DNA from: Methanoplanus limicola DSM 2279
GTDB lineage: Archaea > Halobacteriota > Methanomicrobia > Methanomicrobiales > Methanomicrobiaceae
DNA length: 64,000 nucleotides
Assembly (NCBI RefSeq): GCF_000243255.1
Contig: NZ_CM001436.1
Location: 408,077 to 472,076, forward strand
Direction of reading: 5' to 3'
Of this stretch, positions 27,101-35,046 are shown piece after piece. Under the pieces are notes generated by a model that searched no databases, was not told the DNA's origin, and saw only the letters and a list, made by a program, of their open reading frames with translations. The translations under genes and the position numbers were made by a program. The stretch's first letter is position 1. Each line of letters opens with the position of its first letter.

Positions 27101-29539
27101 AGGATTCATACACGAAATACGCCTGGCAATAAATGTATGAAAATATACTGCAAAGGAAATCTCGTTCGTGAGAATCCACCAGAAGAGGATTATAACGTAA
27201 GTCTCCTAAATCAGGACTTCATGATGGTAATTCCAAGAGAGCACACTGCGCAGGTGCCCGCTGATGAAAGACACACTTATGAAACTTCATTTAAAGATCC
27301 AAAGGGTTCAGTAAACTGTCTCGTTGCAACTCCTACTCTTGAACTCGGAATTGATGTCGGCGACTTAGATATGGTTTTAATGAGGAATGTACCACCTTTA
27401 CCTTCAAATTACTGGCAGAGGGCCGGGAGGGCAGGCCGCCGTCACAGAATGGCAGTAATCTTTACATATTGTCTCAAAAAGCCTCATGATGACTACTTTT
27501 TTGAGGATCCGATGAGGTTACTTGGAGGTACGATATATCCACCGCAAATAAACCTAAAAAATCCAGTAATGATTGAAAAACACATTCATTCTGCAATAAT
27601 ATCTGAGATGATTCTTGCAGGAGAGCATTCTGATTCAGAAACAGCTGCAAAAATAAAAATAATACTTAATGAATGTCTTCCACCTTATATCAAGGGATAC
27701 CTGTTTGAAAATGGTAATCTTATACGAAAAATTCCTCCGGATTTAAAGCATCTTGAAGAACTGACTGATAAATTCCATGAAAAAATTCTAAACCGTATGA
27801 AAAAGGTATTCTTAGATTACTGGCCTGATGAGTTTAAAGATGATGTCTCAGACGAGTCACTCGAAGAATACCTTAATCTATTCGTTCAGAGTCTGAAAGA
27901 AAATGTCTCAATAATACACAAAAGACTCTTGTGGGCTAAGCAAACCAGGGATAAACTCACGGAAAAAGAAAGAGATGTATCACAACTTGATGAAATGGAA
28001 CAGAAGTTACTGTCCCGTTGTAGAGACTATATAAGATCTCTTGAAGAAAAAAAACTGGAGAATTATACATTAAATGTACTTGCTAACGGTGGTTTTCTTC
28101 CCGGATACGCCATTCATCAGGGTTCTGTAAATGCTTTTGCATCTGATACTTATACATATAGCTGGAACAGAAGTCAGTTTGAATTGTCCAGACCTGAATC
28201 TCTTGCTATCCGTGAATTCGTTCCCGGAAATATGATTTATGCAAACGGTGGTAAATATAGAACAGTCTGGTATCATTTACCATTTAGTGATAAAAGAATT
28301 GAGCCAGATAAATATATTGTAGACACTAATACTTTCAGAGTTCTGTTAGAAGGAGAAATTTCTGATGGGTACGCAGCCGATGAAGAAATTGGAATTCCAG
28401 GTATTGCAATTTGTGACACAGAACTTGGTTTTATCTCACTTGTATCTGACGAAGAACAAAACCGGTTCAAGATGCCCGTCTCAATGGGCGGAATTATTCA
28501 GAAAAATCACAATGGTATTGATAACTATAATGTAAAGGAGCAGGATTTTTCACATCATCATAGCCAACATCTAAGGTTAATAAATATTGGTCCGGCTGAT
28601 AAGGTTGCAGAAGGTCAATTAGGATATCCAATTTGTCTTGTCTGTGGAGCTTCAAGATCACCTTATGCCTCCGAAGCAGAGATTAAAAATTTCATTGAAA
28701 TGCATAAAAAAAGTTGTGGGCATGAACCTGAATATTTCTGTATTACTGCGGATACAAAGGTTGATGGATTGCTTTTCAAGGACCTTGAATCATTTTCAGA
28801 TGCAGTAAATCTGGCGGAGGGCCTTAAAGCTGGTGCAAATATTTCATTAGAGATGGACACTAACGACCTTGATTATATTATAATAATGCAGAACGAAGAT
28901 CAGGCAGAAGTATTTTTATACGACCCTATGCCCGGAGGCTCCGGAATTCTTGACCAAGTACTGGAACAGTGGAATAAAATAATCAAACACGGAGTTAATG
29001 CTCTTAGAAACTGCCCAAACAATTGCGAAAGTAGTTGCTATGAATGCTTAAAGTCCTATGGAAATATGCACCATCATAAGTATCTGGACAGGTACAGAGC
29101 AATTGAATTGCTGGAGGATATAAATGGACCAATTTCAAAATTCGGAACTATACCTCCAGCTATTGAAGATGAAGCTACTCCAAATGAAGGTGACAATACA
29201 AATACTGCGGAGATGAGATTTTCACAAATCTTAGAAGAATATAATTTCCCAACATTTGTAAGTCAAAAAGAGATTGATATACCCGAACTGAATTTAAAAA
29301 CCATCCCTGATTTCTATTATGAAGATTTAGAAGGAGATGTCAAAATTGCAATATATCTTGATGGATTATCAAGAGAAATTCATGGTAATTCAGAAAATTA
29401 TAGAAGAGATGAATTTATAAGAACTGTTTTGCGTTCTAAAAAATATTCTGTTGTTGAAGTATCGGCATCTGCTTTAGATGACCCTGCTATATTAAAATAT
29501 AAATTGCTGGAAATATCAATGCCTTTAAATAATAAATGA
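24191..29539 (+). CDS. Giant DUF1998 helicase resembling a DrmA-DrmB fusion, with a nuclease-like tail
   Basis: The 1782-residue protein has motif I STGTGSGKTESF (about 110-121), a DETH box near 266, motif V TPTLELGIDVGDLD (about 1047) and motif VI QRAGRAGRRHR (about 1077-1087). Zinc-type pairs occur near 521 (CQKCG), 597 (CRFCG..CLNC) and 635 (CPVC). The DUF1998 cluster is at about 1614-1636 (CESSCYECLKSYGN). In DISARM the helicase (DrmA) and the DUF1998 protein (DrmB) are separate; here both are in one chain, as in MrfA. After DUF1998 comes a segment at about 1690-1780 with PDF, YLDG and RRDEF elements, recalling Vsr/DUF559-type nucleases. It is a different family branch from the 1970-residue helicase. 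Confidence 0.8.
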   Translation: MTINPVLFASEIKKQHFRYQTTAFPLSDPELYQQVKEMLSGNNSEGSELLKGPYVSISRPFAEGELLSELVSQKKLHPGVAHIAEHPRMFSHQQETYDAITSGKHCLVSTGTGSGKTESFLYPILDHCFRLKDENAPPGITAVIVYPMNALAIDQLERLRGLLAGTGITFGMYIGSTKRRRSDIVNTERMQNGEGRADFEKYRIKNKNNPNITIIPFEEKASVEEIREEPPRILLTNINQLEYILTRPQDLAIIEDSLLKYIVFDETHTYTGSRGAEVALLIRRLRAFANKSADDVLCIGTSATIIDPDAGTKPGAKFFNRFFGVNPDNIEFIQEKYIESDYPEKLMKTRSIGNGAPELFRQTLEAINDISAPKKVSGILRKLGLEEISDESNWKEELYDILLKSDMLHAIETSLTSSKHLWNATHDIWEMLKRPLPKSEEESAEVLIYLTLGATAEKDNHPLIRPQIHFFIRGLAGVVGTLRESKDGETPANIYFSHQKAEEANPDPNLLPTGIFPVVSCQKCGQHFFEINIEDISEDDDGLLGGIQEGDNIFWPPATETEGAKVTFTNRFVSESESESEDVGNSLKNKRELAYICRFCGAIHKKESKECLNCHIQHPVVSIFVIKKHGFIKKCPVCRYGAPGKNRSSLRPLSAVQVADIHILTQSMINAESADNRKLILFADNRQDAAFQAAWMTDHARRYRLRHLIFELISNSLKPLSIGDLVEQLTKIFEENKELGKALATEVYARNVEEGYSSRIKDDMKKYLRITILREIATSFSQRDNLETWGKLKISYFGLENYPESVKDFAEAYNLKEEETINLIGSVCDYLRRSKILWDPQEPIFSHYWSQGMADVQRKFLPYIDLPPKGVKLERETDDRKGSVMGLTSSRGRTTLMDFVKRIGVDDELSNQVIEDIWKLLTEDLKILVPVSLKDGRGNQLPGSTGVYQIDSATIGLSSQNERYRCTNCNRIHTRNTPGNKCMKIYCKGNLVRENPPEEDYNVSLLNQDFMMVIPREHTAQVPADERHTYETSFKDPKGSVNCLVATPTLELGIDVGDLDMVLMRNVPPLPSNYWQRAGRAGRRHRMAVIFTYCLKKPHDDYFFEDPMRLLGGTIYPPQINLKNPVMIEKHIHSAIISEMILAGEHSDSETAAKIKIILNECLPPYIKGYLFENGNLIRKIPPDLKHLEELTDKFHEKILNRMKKVFLDYWPDEFKDDVSDESLEEYLNLFVQSLKENVSIIHKRLLWAKQTRDKLTEKERDVSQLDEMEQKLLSRCRDYIRSLEEKKLENYTLNVLANGGFLPGYAIHQGSVNAFASDTYTYSWNRSQFELSRPESLAIREFVPGNMIYANGGKYRTVWYHLPFSDKRIEPDKYIVDTNTFRVLLEGEISDGYAADEEIGIPGIAICDTELGFISLVSDEEQNRFKMPVSMGGIIQKNHNGIDNYNVKEQDFSHHHSQHLRLINIGPADKVAEGQLGYPICLVCGASRSPYASEAEIKNFIEMHKKSCGHEPEYFCITADTKVDGLLFKDLESFSDAVNLAEGLKAGANISLEMDTNDLDYIIIMQNEDQAEVFLYDPMPGGSGILDQVLEQWNKIIKHGVNALRNCPNNCESSCYECLKSYGNMHHHKYLDRYRAIELLEDINGPISKFGTIPPAIEDEATPNEGDNTNTAEMRFSQILEEYNFPTFVSQKEIDIPELNLKTIPDFYYEDLEGDVKIAIYLDGLSREIHGNSENYRRDEFIRTVLRSKKYSVVEVSASALDDPAILKYKLLEISMPLNNK

Positions 29540-29636
29540 CTTGAAGACAAAATTTATCTGCTATGAAAACTTCGGAAAAAAGAAAATTTTAATTTTTTAT
29601 TACAGTCATAAAAACTTAAGTTTAAACGCTCACGAT

Positions 29637-29778
29637 TCCCGGCCTCGTTTCACTCAGCCGTGAACGGTTCGCCGTTTTCCTCGCTAAGCTGGATTAGTAA
29701 CGCCCAAGTGACTCCGGGTTCCCAGGAGTCCCTTCGGCTGATCTACTATCACCACTGCACCTCCTGCTGCGGCAGAAG
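29637..29778 (-). repeat. Structured dispersed element, copy B
   Basis: Diverged partner of 440-592 in opposite orientation. The 27-bp 5' block (29752-29778) is identical to copy A. The hairpin at 29710-29730 has stem GACTCC/GGAGTC plus a GG/CC inner pair and a GAA loop; the stem bases differ from copy A but pairing is kept. The GGCTGA loop and its possible pseudoknot partner TCAGCCG are conserved. It lies between the end of the DISARM-like operon and the decayed gene copy at 29789. Both copies point with their 3' ends into the region between them. Confidence 0.55.
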
Positions 29779-29788
29779 CCTATGCCTC

Positions 29789-30189
29789 AATACTTCACCC
29801 TCTCCAAACCCCCTCAACCTTTTTCCCAATTCTAATCCCAACCGGAGAAAAACATACATCAAAACCAACTCTCTCCTCAAAAACTCCGGCCCAAAGCAGC
29901 TCCCGGACTAATCCGGCACAACTAGCAGAACCGGAAGCACCAGATGCACCAGCATATCCATCTCTCCCGCAGTCAACAAAAACCCCCTGCCCTTCCAAAA
30001 CCCCCAAAACCTCCTCTGAAGTTACCCGGCCCTTAAACCTCCGGCCCGCTCACACCTAACCAGAAGCAGGGAAGAAATAACCGGCATTATCCGGCATCAG
30101 CAGAGATACCAAAACACTCCCCAAGAACTCCGGCAACTTTGTGCTGCAACATTATCCGGCACAAAAGAGTCCAGGAGATCAAGGCGCCG
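29789..30189 (-). pseudogene. Decayed second copy of the 3' end of the 701-codon gene
   Basis: The segment aligns along its whole length with 34726-35046, the last 320 bp of the intact gene. Conserved pieces read LLWAGVFEERVGFDVCFSPV and KVAGVLGECFGISADAG. An insertion of about 60 bp within the region for GVLEGQGV..ELLWAG, further small insertions and frame breaks show decay. Together with the intact gene it brackets the Hachiman pair at 30435-34381. Similarity stops at a GGCGCCG motif on both sides. From 30190 to 30420 I see no gene. Confidence 0.8.
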
Positions 30190-30420
30190 TTTATTTTTGG
30201 TATATGAAGATGAATAAGTGGAGATTTTCCGGATATCTTCAAAGGTCCTGAAAAATCAAAAGTCAATTGAAAAAAATAGTGGCTAAAACCGAATTTAAAA
30301 GAACGGGGTGCTAAAAAAATGAATTTTCGCACACAAATAGTCCAACATGTTGATTTCAGGGCTTTTGCTGAAATCCTGCTAAAAGTTATTTTATTCTAAT
30401 GAATCGTTTGTGATCTGCAA

Positions 30421-30440
30421 TCGTAATATTGTTATTACGA
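30421..30440. terminator. Hairpin at the 3' end of hamB
   Basis: A perfect 8-bp stem (TCGTAATA, loop TTGT, TATTACGA) overlaps the hamB stop codon at 30435-30437. On the minus strand it is followed by mixed sequence rather than a long U run, so it may be an RNA-stabilising hairpin or a processing site rather than an intrinsic terminator. Confidence 0.35.
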
Positions 30441-33400
30441 ATCTAATCCTTCAAGAACACGCCAGACTTTCCGGTAAACATCTCCCTTTTGAGGTCCCAA
30501 TGCACTATTCCAATTTGATTTATCCATAACTCGTAATTTACTTCTGACACTTTGAAGGGGTTGTTTAAGGTCCTGTTCCATATGTTCTGCAAGAGGAGAA
30601 GCAGCCGCTCTGGGGATGCCAAGCAGACGTAAGGTAACAGCATCGTTATTATTTACACCATAGTAAATGTACGATGGGAGATTTCTCAGTGTCTGAAACT
30701 CTTCATCCTCCATACCGCCCCCGGTAATTGAAAGTAATGCACCTAATCCCCATGCAGCAGTCTGATTTAATTTACCAAACAGATTCTGACCGCATTTTGT
30801 CATTGCGGTATTAACATCCCGTTTCCCATCCATGAAATAACAAGAGGCGATGTCCTGAATAGAATTACCATTCACCCAGTCTTTAATAATCAGAGAAAGT
30901 TTATCTCCATCAGGAATATCACCACCGGTTGCTTCCTCTAAATTTTTCCGTAGTTCAGGAACTTTGAGTAAAATGCCCATCATTCCCTGCAGGTCCTTAT
31001 TATCAGGATTAAATAATGATTCAGAATCCCACATAGAATTTAGGATTTCTTCTTTGCTGGCTGATTGTAAAACCGAATTTATACTTTGCAGTGAGAAACC
31101 GGTGCTATCAACTAATTTCAAAGGCTGACCTGGTTTTTGAAGATAATCTGCATAGTTATAGATTCCATTTAGTAACTGAGATGCAAGTTCAGGATTCTGC
31201 TTTCTCAGTTTATCAAATCCAAAAGTTCCACGCAATACCTGTTCAACTTCATCTGCAAATCTTTCAGGCTTTCCTGTTTGATTATAGGAATGAGCAAGGT
31301 ACTGAACAAAAGAAGACCATTCAGGATATTTATATACTATTTTTTTGAGGTCCTTTAATTCTTCATGAGCTTCCGTCGCTAAAGCTATAAGTGCTGAATT
31401 GAGTTCTGATTCCTGTCTATTTATGAATAACCGGAGACTTTCGGCCTTATCAGCGTCATCCGCAACTAAAGCAACAACACCCAGACTTCCCTGACTAATT
31501 CTCCCGGCCCTGCCTGCTATATTCCAGAAGTCCTCAGGGGGCATATCTTCACCATATGGATACTGGTGAGATGCCATGATTACACCAGTAACCGGAAAGT
31601 TTACACCCTGTGCAATTGTTGTGGTCGCAACGAGAAATTTTAATTCATTTTCTTCAAACAGCCATTCCATTAAAGCCCGGACATCATCAGATAAACCAGC
31701 GTGATGTACACCTACACCATATGATAATAAATCAATTAAGGGATAATCAGCGCTATACTCAAATTCAAGAAAATTCTGAACGAGTTTAATCTTCTCTGAT
31801 GGTGATGAACATTTATTCTCACTTATTTTAAGTTTTTCTGCCAGCGACCATACATGATCGGGCCGCGTATGCATCACTATTACAGGTCCTCTTTTTTGCA
31901 GTTCCTGTGCGGTCACAGCAGCCAATGAGCTTTGATTTGAGACTTTACTATATGTTTTAGCTATTTCCTCATTTTTTGGTAAAATTAGTAGATCATCGAC
32001 AGAAAGCGTCTGTCTCGTAGTATGGATCGTTTCCATGCCAAGGTGATAATCAAAACTCCTTTTATTCAGAGCCTTCCCTTCGACAGCCTGAACAATTCCA
32101 ATGACACGATCATTTGGTTGCCAGTCCAGTGCAAGGCTGATATCATCAGAGTTTTGTCCTCCAAGCCACCGTGCAACCTCTCCGGCATTTTTAATAAATG
32201 GTGTTAACAAGAGAAACTGTGCATTCTGACATTCACTATTAATGGTTGCAAGAAGTAACTCTAACCTTAATCCCCGGCGAACACTCTGAATGTTATGGGC
32301 TTCATCAACAACAACAAGTGTTAGAGGACGACTTATTTTTTCCTCCCACCCTTGCCGGAGCATTAAGTCAAGTTTTTCAGGCGTAGTAACAAGTACACGA
32401 AATGCTTTATTCTGATCACTCTGCTGAAGTAATTCAGCCTCAACACAGTCAACTTCCAATGCAGGACTAACCTGTTCTACAAAAATACCAAGCGGCTCAA
32501 AATCACGCCGCAGTTGTCTTGCAATCTGATTTACCAATGTCCGTGTTGGAACAAGATAGGCCACCCAGCCACATTCATGATCATACTGATTAAGTGCCTG
32601 GAGTATGCGGAATTCTGCAATTAAAGTCTTGCCGCTTGAAGTTGGAAGACTAACCACCACTGCCCGCCGACTTGAACCAAGTAAACCCTTTTCTGCAAGG
32701 GCACGGCGCTGAGGAGGGAGCATATCAAAGATAGCCTTATCTCCACGACCTCGTTCGACCAAAGTTTTTACAAACTGTGTCACGCGGGAGTTAACTGCCC
32801 TTGTCACTGTCCAGATACAGTTCTCTGCCATTTTGGTTGAGCATGAAGCAAGAAGCCGGGCCAAAGGTTCCAGTTCTAACAACTGTGTGTCTTTGCATAC
32901 GGCAAAAACACGGTCAAAATGCATATTTAATAGGTTATCAACCTGGTACTTCCCATCGACAACGCCATCGGTAATATAATGGGCAAATACTTCTGCTGCT
33001 TTTGCAAGATGATAAAGCCCTATTAATTCCAAAGCAGATGATTTTGCATATACAGGGTCCTGACCATATAAGTAATCCTTTTCAAACTGAACCTGTGATT
33101 CGCGTAAAGCTGAAATCCTTTCTAAGACAAGATCACGATCAGTCCAGCCATTTTTACGGATCAGGCGCAGCCATACGTCAAGAATTGTAGCCCAGGTACG
33201 CTCACCCCAGTCATCTGATTTTAGGGGTAAATCCGGCCATTCATCCTCACGCAACAGTCTTGCAGCGTCTGCTCCCATCTCTCCCAAAACTGCAAGAGAG
33301 CTGGCACGCAACAATAATTTTGCAGCTTCAACAGGTTCTTTTGGACGGGAGAGAACACGCATGAGACGGAATGCATCAGCTGCGCAGCTCTGAAGTTCAT

Positions 33401-33596
33401 CTTTATTTTCAGAACTATTGCCATTCAGTGTTAGATCAAGGACTACCATTTCCAGCACTTCAGCAGTATGCCGGATGAGTTCTTCATCTCCATTAAATGG
33501 AACATCACGAAAATCCCGTTGAATCTGAATATAATTAGCCTGTGTAAGAGCTTCTGCTCTTTTATCGCCCAAAGTATTCAGCAACCAGTGACTCAT
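30435..33596 (-). CDS. hamB: Hachiman helicase HamB
   Basis: The 1053-residue protein is a superfamily 2 helicase of Ski2/Hel308-like layout. Motif I is LPTSSGKTLIAEF (about 310), motif II VVVDEAHNIQ (about 428), motif III is the unusual LLTPFIKN in place of SAT, and motif VI NIAGRAGRISQG lies near 690. A long helical N-terminal region precedes the helicase core. The gene overlaps hamA by four bases (ATGA), a sign of tight coupling. In Hachiman the helicase senses invading DNA and releases the HamA nuclease. The pair is also related to the AbpAB system. Assignment rests on motif set, lengths and the HamA neighbour. Confidence 0.85.
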   Translation of the reverse strand: MSHWLLNTLGDKRAEALTQANYIQIQRDFRDVPFNGDEELIRHTAEVLEMVVLDLTLNGNSSENKDELQSCAADAFRLMRVLSRPKEPVEAAKLLLRASSLAVLGEMGADAARLLREDEWPDLPLKSDDWGERTWATILDVWLRLIRKNGWTDRDLVLERISALRESQVQFEKDYLYGQDPVYAKSSALELIGLYHLAKAAEVFAHYITDGVVDGKYQVDNLLNMHFDRVFAVCKDTQLLELEPLARLLASCSTKMAENCIWTVTRAVNSRVTQFVKTLVERGRGDKAIFDMLPPQRRALAEKGLLGSSRRAVVVSLPTSSGKTLIAEFRILQALNQYDHECGWVAYLVPTRTLVNQIARQLRRDFEPLGIFVEQVSPALEVDCVEAELLQQSDQNKAFRVLVTTPEKLDLMLRQGWEEKISRPLTLVVVDEAHNIQSVRRGLRLELLLATINSECQNAQFLLLTPFIKNAGEVARWLGGQNSDDISLALDWQPNDRVIGIVQAVEGKALNKRSFDYHLGMETIHTTRQTLSVDDLLILPKNEEIAKTYSKVSNQSSLAAVTAQELQKRGPVIVMHTRPDHVWSLAEKLKISENKCSSPSEKIKLVQNFLEFEYSADYPLIDLLSYGVGVHHAGLSDDVRALMEWLFEENELKFLVATTTIAQGVNFPVTGVIMASHQYPYGEDMPPEDFWNIAGRAGRISQGSLGVVALVADDADKAESLRLFINRQESELNSALIALATEAHEELKDLKKIVYKYPEWSSFVQYLAHSYNQTGKPERFADEVEQVLRGTFGFDKLRKQNPELASQLLNGIYNYADYLQKPGQPLKLVDSTGFSLQSINSVLQSASKEEILNSMWDSESLFNPDNKDLQGMMGILLKVPELRKNLEEATGGDIPDGDKLSLIIKDWVNGNSIQDIASCYFMDGKRDVNTAMTKCGQNLFGKLNQTAAWGLGALLSITGGGMEDEEFQTLRNLPSYIYYGVNNNDAVTLRLLGIPRAAASPLAEHMEQDLKQPLQSVRSKLRVMDKSNWNSALGPQKGDVYRKVWRVLEGLDS

Positions 33597-34381
33597 GATT
33601 CACACCCGTTAATATAATCTGGCAATTCTTTGACGGTACATGGTAAATATATTGCAATTAAATGGCATGTAGTTGGATCCTGAAGTATTTTAGATAACGC
33701 CTTTCCTCTGGATCTTAGGTCAAGTTGATTGGGCGTCGTATCACGGATTAATACACCATAAAGTGACAATGCCTTATTTCCTGAATTAAGAAGACATCCT
33801 ATGGCTTCATTAAAGGAGGACTCGTTAACTGTATTCCTGCACCTGAATAACAGCCATCTTAACAATCCATTTAGCAATCCAGGATCGGATGCTAATTTAT
33901 CAATTTGGTGTTTCATCCCCGATCTGCCGTTCATAACTCCGGGTGGAGTCTTTTTATCGGATGATGTTTTTACTTCACCCAGAACAAAACGGACTTTACC
34001 ATTATTAATCTGAAAACCAATTAGATCTGCTCCCGGAAGACTTGCTTTAGGTGATCTCTTATCTCTCTTCATGTTCCAGGGCCAGATGACATTGTGATGC
34101 TGGCTTAAATACGCTTCAGCTAAGGCCTCTCCAATTGCCCATTCTCTCTCTTCAGGTATTTCTGCTTCCAATATCTTTCTTAGGCTATCTCTTTCAAATT
34201 CCGTTGATGCAAGGCCACGGAGGTGGGACTCAAACTCTTCTGCCCCCTCTTTGTCATGAAGGCGGGAAGCAACTTCATTTGCCATGAACGAGTCAAAAGA
34301 TGCTCCTTTTTCCAGATTGATCCCGTGCCATATTACCTGCTGCTGATTATCATCATAAAGGACAGTAGTTGTAATCATCAC
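33593..34381 (-). CDS. hamA: Hachiman nuclease HamA (DUF1837)
   Basis: The 262-residue protein fits DUF1837. A PD-(D/E)XK-type active site is visible: Glu in IGEALAEAY (about 85), Asp in PGADLIGF (119) and GEVKTS (Glu136, Lys138). HamA is the effector nuclease of Hachiman, held inactive by HamB until infection. The start is GTG 34381 or ATG 34378, with AGGAG 7-10 bases upstream. It is first in the operon. The AT-rich 344-bp gap upstream (34382-34725) contains a TATA-like ATATTATA about 30 bases before the start and nothing else I can support. Confidence 0.88.
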   Translation of the reverse strand: MMITTTVLYDDNQQQVIWHGINLEKGASFDSFMANEVASRLHDKEGAEEFESHLRGLASTEFERDSLRKILEAEIPEEREWAIGEALAEAYLSQHHNVIWPWNMKRDKRSPKASLPGADLIGFQINNGKVRFVLGEVKTSSDKKTPPGVMNGRSGMKHQIDKLASDPGLLNGLLRWLLFRCRNTVNESSFNEAIGCLLNSGNKALSLYGVLIRDTTPNQLDLRSRGKALSKILQDPTTCHLIAIYLPCTVKELPDYINGCES

Positions 34382-34725
34382 TTACAAACTCCTGTTCAGA
34401 TGCTCACAGTATAATATCCACACTATTTCTACCGATTTCATCTATTGACCTTTTTCAAATAATCTAATTTGCCAAAGAAAAAACTCAAACATGTCTTCTT
34501 TGTTCTCAGTATATTTTATTATTAATTCAAAATAAGATCTATTTTTTTGAAAATTTTAATGACCACAACACCTGTAATGATTTAATTTTTATTAATCTGT
34601 CAAACATTCGGGTGACATCAGATAAATTTACCGATATAATCGCAATATTGAAATTTGATTAATTATATGTACCATATATTTGTGCCCAGTCATTACAAAT
34701 TTAATTATTGCACACCCAATTATTC

Positions 34726-35046
34726 TCACCCCCTCCAAAAACCCTCAACCTTCTTCCCAAGCCTTATCCCAACCGGAGAAAAGCAGACATCAAAACCAAC
34801 CCTCTCCTCCAAAACTCCGGCCCAAAGCAGCTCCCCGCCGCAATTCCGGCCATCAACAGAAACACCCTGCCCTTCCAAAACCCCCAAAACCTCCTCTGAA
34901 GTTACCCGGCCCTTAAACCTCCGGCCCGACCACACCGACCAGGCAGCAAGGAAGAAATAACCGGCATCAACCGACACACCAAAACACTCCCCAAGAATTC
35001 CGGCAACCTTATCCGGCAAAAAACAGTTCAGATCGTCAAGGCGCCG
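34726..35046 (-). repeat. Intact copy of the 3' end duplicated around the Hachiman cassette
   Basis: These last 321 bp of the 701-codon gene align with 29789-30189. Here the reading frame is intact. The homology reaches the stop codon and stops within a few bases after it. Both copies are on the minus strand, so they form a direct repeat around hamAB. Confidence 0.8.

Noticed and set aside
14524-29539. BREX or Dpd (deazaguanine) system
   Set aside because: No PglZ, BrxC or Lon-like genes, and no DpdA/queuosine-type genes are present; SNF2 helicase plus DrmMI-like methylase fits DISARM better.
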